Positions 6,554 through 12,958 of a stretch of 16,239 bases of DNA are shown piece by piece (positions within the stretch are counted from its first letter, which is position 1; every line of letters begins with the position of its first letter). A model generated the notes under the pieces. The model was not told the origin of the DNA and did no database searches. It worked only from the letters and a program-made list of their open reading frames with translations. The stretch comes from Alkanindiges sp. (GTDB taxonomy: Bacteria > Pseudomonadota > Gammaproteobacteria > Pseudomonadales > Moraxellaceae). Location: contig JASLIR010000014.1 of NCBI GenBank assembly GCA_030152125.1, forward strand, positions 1-16,239. The letters run 5' to 3'. The translations under genes were made by a program, and so were the position numbers.

Positions 6554-8182
6554 ATGAGCGTGTTAACTTTCGCTTTGGCGCAATTTTCCCCACGCGTAGG
6601 CGATATGCTGGCTAATGCCACCCAAATGGTTCAACTGGCGGAACAGGCCAAACAGAACGGCGCTGATGTCATCGCGTTTCCAGAGCTTTCCCTGACTGGC
6701 TACCCGCCGGAAGACCTGCTGCTGCGCCCTAGCCTTAAACCACGGGTGGACAGTGCCATTGAGCTAATTAAGCAGGTTCAGGGTATTACCATTGTTCTGG
6801 GCTTTCCCCAGGTAAACCCTGAAGAGCAGGTATGCTACAACGCAGCTGCCGTATTGCGCGATGGCAATATTCTGGGCGTGTACCACAAACAGATATTACC
6901 GAATTATGGTGTATTTGATGAACGCCGTTACTTTGCTGCCGGTAGCCAGCATGTGCTGCTGGACATTAAGGGCCAGAAAGTTGGCCTGCTGATTTGCGAA
7001 GATATCTGGGATAAAAAACCGATTAGCCAGCTGAAAAAGCTGGGCGCCAACCTGGCACTGGTACTCAATGCTTCTCCGTTTGAAACCGGCAAGCACCAGC
7101 AGCGCAAGCAGTTGCTACACACCCAGGCCACCGAAAACCAGATGCCCATTGCCTATGTAAATACCGTAGGTGGCCAGGATGACCTGGTATTTGACGGTGG
7201 TTCCCTGACCATGAATAAGGATGGCAGCATCGCCGCCGAGGCTGTGCGCTTTAGCGAACAATTACTGTTTGTGCAGTATGCGCTGGAACAGCAGCAGTTT
7301 GTACCGCAAGCTGCAGCGCCGGAATACTCGGCACTGGCAGAAACTTATCATGCACTGGTAGTCGGTGTGCGTGACTATGTTAACCGCTCCGGCTTTCCCG
7401 GTGTGGTGCTGGGCTTATCCGGTGGCATTGACTCCGCACTGACCCTGGCCATTGCAGTGGATGCACTGGGGCCGGAACGGGTAAATGCGGTGATGATGCC
7501 GTACAAGTACACGGCACAGATTAGCCTGGAAGATGCTGCAGCACAGGCACAGCGCCTGAACGTGGGCTATCACGTGGCAGAAATCCATCATATCGTAGAC
7601 AGCTTTAGCCATACCCTGTCGCCTTTCTTTGGCAACAGCGAGGCTGGCACCACCGAAGAAAACCTGCAGGCCCGTGCCCGTGGCACCCTGCTGATGGCGC
7701 TTTCCAACAAGTTTGGCCATCTGGTACTCACCACCGGCAACAAGTCGGAAATGGCGGTAGGTTATGCCACACTGTATGGTGATATGGCTGGTGGTTTTGA
7801 TGTGCTGAAAGATGTATACAAAACCCAGGTGTTTGACCTGGCACGCTACCGCAACAGCCTGCAGGAAAGCCCGGTTATCCCGGAGCGTGTGATTACCCGC
7901 CCGCCTTCTGCCGAACTGCGTCCTAACCAGGCCGATCAGGACTCCCTGCCGCCGTACGACCTGCTGGATGCCATCCTGCATGGTTATATTGAGCAGGATT
8001 TAAGCCAGAGCGCACTGATTGCCAAGGGCTTTGACCCACAAGTGGTCAACCATGTACTAAAACTGGTAGACCGTAGCGAATACAAGCGCCGCCAGGCTGC
8101 CATCGGCCCACGTATCAGCGCACGTGCCTTTGGCCGTGAACGCCGTTATCCATTGGTCAATGGCTGGTCCGCAGGAGACTAA
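6554..8182 (+). CDS. nadE: Glutamine-dependent NAD+ synthetase
   Basis: This enzyme makes NAD+ from deamido-NAD+ and ATP, using ammonia released from glutamine; it is the last step of NAD synthesis. The 542-residue product has an N-terminal nitrilase-type glutaminase domain with the triad Glu44 (FPELSLTGYPPEDLLLRP), Lys112 (YHKQILPNYGVFDERRYF) and Cys148 (LLICEDIWD). A C-terminal synthetase domain carries the PP-loop SGGIDSA at about 289-295, TTGNKSEMAVGYATLYGDM, and PPSAELRPNQADQDSLPPYD. Length and order are normal for the two-domain bacterial form. GTG at 6500 is in frame, but AGGAAG (6539-6544) lies nine bases before ATG 6554, and homologs begin MSVLTxALAQ, so 6554 is chosen. The next gene starts four bases after the stop, so the two form an operon. 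Confidence 0.96.
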   Translation: MSVLTFALAQFSPRVGDMLANATQMVQLAEQAKQNGADVIAFPELSLTGYPPEDLLLRPSLKPRVDSAIELIKQVQGITIVLGFPQVNPEEQVCYNAAAVLRDGNILGVYHKQILPNYGVFDERRYFAAGSQHVLLDIKGQKVGLLICEDIWDKKPISQLKKLGANLALVLNASPFETGKHQQRKQLLHTQATENQMPIAYVNTVGGQDDLVFDGGSLTMNKDGSIAAEAVRFSEQLLFVQYALEQQQFVPQAAAPEYSALAETYHALVVGVRDYVNRSGFPGVVLGLSGGIDSALTLAIAVDALGPERVNAVMMPYKYTAQISLEDAAAQAQRLNVGYHVAEIHHIVDSFSHTLSPFFGNSEAGTTEENLQARARGTLLMALSNKFGHLVLTTGNKSEMAVGYATLYGDMAGGFDVLKDVYKTQVFDLARYRNSLQESPVIPERVITRPPSAELRPNQADQDSLPPYDLLDAILHGYIEQDLSQSALIAKGFDPQVVNHVLKLVDRSEYKRRQAAIGPRISARAFGRERRYPLVNGWSAGD

Positions 8183-8186
8183 TCGT

Positions 8187-9236
8187 ATGACAACCTCAAG
8201 CAACCCCGCCATTGAACAATTAAGCGAACAGTTGCTTGAGGCGCATATCCGCTTTATCCGGCAACGCCTGACCGACTCCACTGCGCATGTGGAAAAGCTG
8301 ATCGACTTTGCCCTGCAACAGGCAGATCACATTCAGCTGAATGAAGTGGTAAAGGTAGAAAGCGTTAAGGAAGTGGTGCGTGTATATGCGTTTGACCTGA
8401 ACCTGGGCAGCGGTATGCTGGAACTGATTGGGCAAATGGCACAGCGCATTTACACCGAAATGAGCACCCGTGCGCCTACCCTTAGCCAGATTATCCAGCA
8501 AAGCCAGATTGAACAATGGATTGACAAGATACTGGAACTGGAAGAAGTGCGCCTGCGCATTATTGATGCCATCCAGCAAAGCCAGACCGCACATGACGTG
8601 ATTGTACAGGTGGCTGCCAGCCTGATTAAAAAGCAGTTGCCGGAAATCCTGCAAGCCCCTACCGAATGGTTGTCTTATGGCAACCGCTTGAACAATTCCA
8701 TTTCCGGCAAACTGTCCAGCAAATTGCTGGGCGTACTGGCACAGCAGGAAGAAAAACTGCTGGAACGGGCCGAACAGCGTATTGCCACTTTTGTACAGGC
8801 GCAAAGTGGTCACCTGCTGACCCTGGACAGCAGCGAACTTAAAGACATTGCCATGCAGGTGTGGTACAGCATCAAGGATTTACCCTTTGACCAGTTGCTG
8901 ACCGGTGTGGATGCGCTGGACATTGAAGAGTTTTTTGTACTGATATACGAGCAGTGGAAACACCTGCGCAAAACCGACTACCTGCAACACCTGATCGAAA
9001 CCGGCATTGACGTGTTTTTTGAAGTGTATGGTGATTATCCGGTAGCCACCATGCTGGATGAAGTTGGCATTACCAGACAACACCTGCTGAATGATGCCTA
9101 CCGTTTTAGCCCGCGTTTGATTCAGGTGCTAAATGAGCATCAAGTGCTGGACCAGCTTATTCGCCTGCAACTGGCCGATTTTTACCAGAGCGATGAAACC
9201 CAGGCTATTTTGACGCAACACCTCGGTAATCAATAA
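8187..9236 (+). CDS. Conserved-looking all-helical protein of unknown function
   Basis: The 349-residue product was not assigned to a named family. Almost the whole chain reads as amphipathic helices, rich in Gln, Glu, Leu and Ile, with several short cycles of the type QSQTAHDVIVQVAASLIKKQLPEI and TDYLQHLIETGIDVFF. There is no signal peptide, membrane segment, Cys cluster or nucleotide-binding motif. No Cys was noticed at all, which favours a cytoplasmic scaffold or helical-repeat protein. AGGAG (8173-8177) lies nine bases before ATG 8187, a strong start signal. Earlier in-frame ATGs lie inside nadE and are rejected. The 4-base spacing to nadE and the shared terminator make cotranscription nearly certain, but a link to NAD metabolism is only an inference from position. 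Confidence 0.85.
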   Translation: MTTSSNPAIEQLSEQLLEAHIRFIRQRLTDSTAHVEKLIDFALQQADHIQLNEVVKVESVKEVVRVYAFDLNLGSGMLELIGQMAQRIYTEMSTRAPTLSQIIQQSQIEQWIDKILELEEVRLRIIDAIQQSQTAHDVIVQVAASLIKKQLPEILQAPTEWLSYGNRLNNSISGKLSSKLLGVLAQQEEKLLERAEQRIATFVQAQSGHLLTLDSSELKDIAMQVWYSIKDLPFDQLLTGVDALDIEEFFVLIYEQWKHLRKTDYLQHLIETGIDVFFEVYGDYPVATMLDEVGITRQHLLNDAYRFSPRLIQVLNEHQVLDQLIRLQLADFYQSDETQAILTQHLGNQ

Positions 9237-9243
9237 AAATTAT

Positions 9244-9259
9244 CTGACCAATTGGTCAG
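9244..9259. promoter_or_regulatory. 16-bp palindrome, TetR-type operator candidate
   Basis: CTGACCAATTGGTCAG is a perfect palindrome. Its core TGACCA-nn-TGGTCA equals the core of the operator published for the TetR-family regulator RutR, and similar GACC/GGTC palindromes are common TetR targets. It lies seven bases after the stop of the helical-protein gene, before the terminator and about 150 bases upstream of the first GMC gene. That is an odd position for a repressor of either unless transcription starts near it. Confidence 0.45.
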
Positions 9260-9267
9260 TTATCCAC

Positions 9268-9305
9268 AAATACACCCGCTTCTTTTAAGACGGGTGTATT
9301 TTTTT
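9268..9305 (+). terminator. Rho-independent terminator of the nadE operon
   Basis: An 11-bp stem AAATACACCCG (9268-9278)/CGGGTGTATTT (9291-9301) with a 12-base loop runs into a stretch of T residues (to 9305). It is the only classical stem-plus-U-run terminator in the window. It isolates nadE and the helical protein from the GMC genes. Confidence 0.9.
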
Positions 9306-9410
9306 ATATTTTGTGAATTTTTTACACACGAAAAGCACAGATAATACTTTAATTAGTCATCAATACATAATATTGTTAGCACGGTTAAATAAATCTGTGG
9401 AACAGAATAA

Positions 9411-11042
9411 ATGCAACAAATGGACTATATCGTCATTGGCGGGGGCTCCAGTGGCTGTGCCGTTGCTGGCCGTTTAAGTGAGTTACCGGATGCTTCCGTT
9501 TTAGTGCTGGAAGCAGGTGGTAATGGCGACAGCTGGATTGTAAATACACCACTGGCCTTTGTGCTGATGTCCCCCAACAAGATTAACAACTGGGCATTTA
9601 ATACCATTCCGCAACCAGCACTGAATGGCCGTATTGGCTACCAGCCGCGTGGCAAGGTACTGGGTGGTTCTTCCGCCATTAATGCCATGGTGTATATTCG
9701 TGGGCATAAAGACGACTATGACCATTGGGCCACCCTGGGCAATAAAGGATGGTTGTATCAGGAGGTGCTGCCCTACTTTAAAAAGGCCGAGCACAACCAC
9801 AATTTTAATGATGAATGGCATGGCCAGAATGGCCCGCTGCATGTTAGCCGCCCGCAATCCGACAACCCCTTCCAGCAGCGTTTTCTGGATGCAGCACAGC
9901 AGGCCGGTTTTAAAGCCAGTGCTGACTTTAATGGTGCCGACCAGGAAGGTGCAGGCCTGTATCAGGCCACCCAGAACAACGGCCAGCGCTGTAGCGCCTA
10001 CCATGCCTACCTGAAGCCCAACCTGAACCGCAGCAACCTGCATATTGAAACCGGGGCCATGGTGCAGCGCATTATTTTTGAAGGTAAGCGTGCGGTTGGC
10101 GTGCAATACAAGAAGGATGGCCAGGTGCATGTGGTATATGCCCGCCGTGAAGTGATCCTCAGTGCGGGTACCCTGCAGTCGCCACAAGTGCTGATGCTAT
10201 CCGGCATTGGTGACAAGGCTGAATTAGCGCAGCACCAGATTCCCGTCGTGCAACACCTGCCCGGTGTGGGCAAAAACCTGCAGGATCATGCCGACCTGAT
10301 TCTGGGTTATAAATCCAGCAGCCGTGACCTGTTTGGGGTATCGGTAACCGGCCTGTTTAAACTGGCCAAGGATATTCTGCATTACCGCAAAACCCGCCGT
10401 GGCCTGATCAGCTCCAACCTGGCAGAAGGTGGCGTGTTTGTTAAAACCGACCCTGCCTTTAAACAGCCAAACATTCAGCTGATTTTTGCACTGGGGCTGG
10501 TGGATGACCATGCGCGTGCCTTCCATTACGGCCATGGCATTTCCTGCCACGTATGCCTGTTGCGGCCTAAAAGTGCCGGTAGCGTGAGCCTGCAGGACAA
10601 TAACCCCGATAGCCCGCCAGTGATAGACCTGAACTATTTTGCGCATGAAGAAGACATGCAGCAGATGGTGGATGGCTACAAGGCCGCACAACGGCTGATG
10701 AGCGCGCCTGCACTGGCCAGCTTTATCACCCAGGATGTATTCAGTTCACACGTTAAAACTGATGATGACATTCGCCAGTTACTGCGCCAGCGTGTGGATA
10801 CCCTGTACCATGTGGTTGGCACCTGTAAAATGGGCGTGGATGACATGGCCGTTGTAGATGCCAGCCTGAAAGTGCATGGTATTGAAGGGCTGCGGGTGGT
10901 GGATGCCTCTGTCATGCCCAGCATGATTGGTGGTAATACCAATGCAGCCGCCATTATGATTGGGGAAAAAGCTGCCGACCTGATTAAGCAGGACTGGGCA
11001 AAAGTGCTGGATCTGACTGCCAGCAGTACGCTGCACAGCTAA
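9411..11042 (+). CDS. AlkJ-like GMC alcohol dehydrogenase, copy 1
   Basis: This FAD-dependent dehydrogenase of the glucose-methanol-choline family (543 residues) probably oxidises 1-alkanols to aldehydes and passes electrons to the respiratory quinone pool, as AlkJ of Pseudomonas putida does. The N-terminal FAD motif is DYIVIGGGSSGC, with VLVLEAGG ending the fold. The GMC signatures are PRGKVLGGSSAINAMVYIRG and SAGTLQSPQVLMLSGIG. By spacing (44 residues, as in choline oxidase) the catalytic pair is His467 in YHVVGTCKMG and Asn511 in GGNTNAAAIM. The proline that normally follows each site (YHPVGT, NAP) is replaced by Val468 and Ala513. There is no signal peptide; a cytoplasmic or inner-membrane-associated place is expected. 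GGAAC lies before ATG 9411. It has a short extra C-terminal tail compared with copy 2. Similarity to AlkJ exceeds that to choline dehydrogenase BetA. Confidence 0.92.
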   Translation: MQQMDYIVIGGGSSGCAVAGRLSELPDASVLVLEAGGNGDSWIVNTPLAFVLMSPNKINNWAFNTIPQPALNGRIGYQPRGKVLGGSSAINAMVYIRGHKDDYDHWATLGNKGWLYQEVLPYFKKAEHNHNFNDEWHGQNGPLHVSRPQSDNPFQQRFLDAAQQAGFKASADFNGADQEGAGLYQATQNNGQRCSAYHAYLKPNLNRSNLHIETGAMVQRIIFEGKRAVGVQYKKDGQVHVVYARREVILSAGTLQSPQVLMLSGIGDKAELAQHQIPVVQHLPGVGKNLQDHADLILGYKSSSRDLFGVSVTGLFKLAKDILHYRKTRRGLISSNLAEGGVFVKTDPAFKQPNIQLIFALGLVDDHARAFHYGHGISCHVCLLRPKSAGSVSLQDNNPDSPPVIDLNYFAHEEDMQQMVDGYKAAQRLMSAPALASFITQDVFSSHVKTDDDIRQLLRQRVDTLYHVVGTCKMGVDDMAVVDASLKVHGIEGLRVVDASVMPSMIGGNTNAAAIMIGEKAADLIKQDWAKVLDLTASSTLHS

Positions 11043-11058
11043 GATAGCAAGCAATCAA

Positions 11059-11082
11059 ACCAGCACACACGGCTGTGCTGGT
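11059..11082 (+). terminator. Hairpin after GMC copy 1
   Basis: A perfect 9-bp stem ACCAGCACA/TGTGCTGGT has a 6-base loop and lies 17 bases past the stop codon. It is followed by GCGGCC and no U-run. It may reduce read-through or protect the 3' end, leaving copy 2 to its own promoter. Confidence 0.5.
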
Positions 11083-11232
11083 GCGGCCACAAGATTGGCA
11101 CAAAAAGATATGGTTAAACAGCCTGCTAGCGGGCATCATGCCTTGCTTTAAAGCACTCATTCGCCAATACTGTGCAATAGCAAAAGGCTTGCTGACACAT
11201 GAGCTGCGCGCTGTCACGGCCTGATATGAATT

Positions 11233-11266
11233 TTCGATAAGTGCTAATATTCGATAAGTGCCAATA
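11233..11266 (+). repeat. Two tandem 17-bp direct repeats before GMC copy 2
   Basis: TTCGATAAGTGCTAATA (11233-11249) is followed without a gap by TTCGATAAGTGCCAATA (11250-11266), one mismatch in 17. It ends 29 bases before the start codon of GMC copy 2. The first unit contains an extended -10-like TGCTAATAT (11242-11250). Tandem direct repeats with near two-turn spacing are used by AraC/XylS-type activators, but overlap with the -10 would fit a repressor better. It is not seen before copy 1. Confidence 0.65.
11242..11250 (+). promoter_or_regulatory. Candidate extended -10 promoter for GMC copy 2
   Basis: TGCTAATAT is TGn followed by TAATAT (five of six -10 positions). No good -35 lies at the matching distance, which is acceptable for extended -10 promoters. 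A start near 11257 gives a leader of about 40 bases. It overlaps the 17-bp tandem repeat. Confidence 0.35.
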
Positions 11267-11295
11267 AAAACTGAAACTGGGGAAAGGATCGTCTC

Positions 11296-12885
11296 ATGCA
11301 ACAAGTGGATTATATTGTCATTGGTGGTGGTTCCAGCGGCTGCGTGATGGCCAGCCGGCTATCGGAAGCCGATCATAAGTCGGTATTGCTGCTGGAAGCA
11401 GGCGGTGACGGGAATAGCTGGATTATCAATACCCCGGCTGCCGTGGTACTGATGGTGCCAAAAAAAATCAATAACTGGGCCTTTGAAACCATCCCGCAAA
11501 AAGGCCTGAATGGCCGCAAAGGCTACCAGCCACGCGGCAAGGTGCTGGGCGGTTCTTCTGCCATTAATGCCATGGTGTATATTCGTGGTCACCAGAGCGA
11601 TTATGACCACTGGGCCGCCCTGGGTAATACCGGCTGGTCCTTTAAGGATGTGCTGCCCTACTTTAAAAAATCCGAGCAGAACCATCACATCAGCAATGAC
11701 TTGCATGGCACTACAGGACCATTGCATGTAAGCAACCTGCAAACCGACAACCCGTTCCAGCAATATTACCTAGATGCTGCAAAGCATGTAGGCTACCCCA
11801 TTAATAATGACTTTAATGGTGCCGAACAGGAAGGTGTAGGCATTTACCAGACCACCCAGATTAATGGTGAACGTTGCAGCGCCTACCGTGCCTATTTGCT
11901 ACCGCATTTAAAGCGCCCCAACCTAAACATTGAAACCGGCGCCAAAGTACAGCGCATCCTGTTTGAAGGCAAACGTGCCGTTGGTGTGGAATATAAAAAG
12001 AATGGCCAGATTTTTCAGGTTAAAGCCAGACGCGAAGTGATTTTAAGTGCTGGCGCTTTCCAATCACCACAGATTTTAATGCTATCCGGTGTGGGTGATA
12101 GCAGCGAATTACAGCGCCACAACATTCCGGTGGTTCATCACCTACCGGGTGTCGGTAAAAACCTGCAGGATCACCCGGACTTTATTTTTGGCTACAAGGC
12201 CAAACATACTGCACTGCTGGGTATTTCCCTGTCGGCCAGCTTCCAGCTGATCAAGGATATTTTCAAATACCGTAAAACCCGCCGTGGCATGATCAGCTCC
12301 AACTTTGCCGAAGGCGGCGCTTTCCTGAAAACCGACCCCAGCCTGCCAGTGCCCAATATCCAGCTGCACTTTGTAATTGCACTGGTGGATGACCATGCGC
12401 GCACACTGCACCCTGGCTATGGATTATCCTGCCATGTGTGCCTGTTACGCCCGCGCAGTGTGGGCAGCGTTAGCCTGAAAGACAGTAACCCGGACAGCGC
12501 ACCGGTTATTGACCCTAACTTCTTTAACGACCAGCGGGACGTAGAAGACATGGTTGCGGGCTACAAGATGACAGAGCGCCTGATGAAAGCGCCTTCCATC
12601 GCACAATTTATCACCAAAGACATGTTTACAGCCAATGTAAAAACCGATGACGATATCCGTACCACCCTGCGTGCGCGTACCGACACGGTGTACCATCCGG
12701 TTGGCACCTGTAAAATGGGTATAGATGATATGGCCGTGGTGGACCCGCAGCTGAAAGTACACGGTATTGAAGGGCTGCGTGTGGTGGATGCCTCCATTAT
12801 GCCCACCCTGATTGGTGGTAATACCAATGCTCCGGCTATTATGTTTGCCGAAAAAATAGCCGACCTGATTAAAGATACCTGGTAA
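11296..12885 (+). CDS. AlkJ-like GMC alcohol dehydrogenase, copy 2
   Basis: This is the tandem paralog (529 residues) of the preceding GMC enzyme, aligned with it without net gaps up to the active site. Its FAD motif is DYIVIGGGSSGC with VLLLEAGG. The signatures PRGKVLGGSSAINAMVYIRG and SAGAFQSPQILMLSGVG are intact. The catalytic pair is His467 in YHPVGTCKMG and Asn511 in GGNTNAPAIM, both with the canonical proline, so this copy looks more like standard AlkJ. It is expected to oxidise fatty or alkyl alcohols with FAD and a membrane electron acceptor. AAGGA (11284-11288) lies seven bases before ATG 11296. The 253-base gap to copy 1, with a hairpin and a tandem repeat, points to separate transcription. 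The aldehyde dehydrogenase gene follows after 73 bases and is probably on the same transcript. Confidence 0.92.
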   Translation: MQQVDYIVIGGGSSGCVMASRLSEADHKSVLLLEAGGDGNSWIINTPAAVVLMVPKKINNWAFETIPQKGLNGRKGYQPRGKVLGGSSAINAMVYIRGHQSDYDHWAALGNTGWSFKDVLPYFKKSEQNHHISNDLHGTTGPLHVSNLQTDNPFQQYYLDAAKHVGYPINNDFNGAEQEGVGIYQTTQINGERCSAYRAYLLPHLKRPNLNIETGAKVQRILFEGKRAVGVEYKKNGQIFQVKARREVILSAGAFQSPQILMLSGVGDSSELQRHNIPVVHHLPGVGKNLQDHPDFIFGYKAKHTALLGISLSASFQLIKDIFKYRKTRRGMISSNFAEGGAFLKTDPSLPVPNIQLHFVIALVDDHARTLHPGYGLSCHVCLLRPRSVGSVSLKDSNPDSAPVIDPNFFNDQRDVEDMVAGYKMTERLMKAPSIAQFITKDMFTANVKTDDDIRTTLRARTDTVYHPVGTCKMGIDDMAVVDPQLKVHGIEGLRVVDASIMPTLIGGNTNAPAIMFAEKIADLIKDTW

Positions 12886-12907
12886 GAAGATACATGCCAA
12901 GCGTTAT

Positions 12908-12928
12908 CCGGTGCCTTTAAGGTACCGG
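12908..12928 (+). other. Hairpin in the GMC2-aldehyde dehydrogenase gap
   Basis: CCGGTGCC (12908-12915) pairs with GGTACCGG (12921-12928) through one G-U pair, with a 5-base loop. It stands between the GMC2 stop and the strong ribosome binding site of the dehydrogenase gene. With no U-run it is more likely a processing or stability element than a terminator. Confidence 0.4.
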
Positions 12929-12958
12929 TATTTATTGCAGCACACGGAGGGTTGTGCC

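Noticed and set aside
7415..7981. 188-codon minus-strand frame inside nadE
   Set aside because: It lies wholly antisense to the synthetase domain with no ribosome site or family resemblance; it is explained by codon usage of the real gene.
9501..10187. 228-codon minus-strand frame inside GMC copy 1
   Set aside because: It is antisense to the FAD-binding domain, with a similar shadow in GMC copy 2; not a gene.
11144..11155. Palindrome TGCTTTAAAGCA between the GMC genes
   Set aside because: A 12-bp AT-centred palindrome with no partner site and no promoter relation; kept below the reporting threshold.
10984..11304. 106-codon minus-strand frame across the gap between the GMC genes
   Set aside because: It is Cys/Ser-rich, antisense to both GMC ends and to the tandem repeat, and lacks a start signal.
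9411..12885. Choline dehydrogenase (betA) annotation for the GMC pair
   Set aside because: Sequence details resemble AlkJ more, an alkH-like gene follows instead of betB, and there is no betI or choline transporter.
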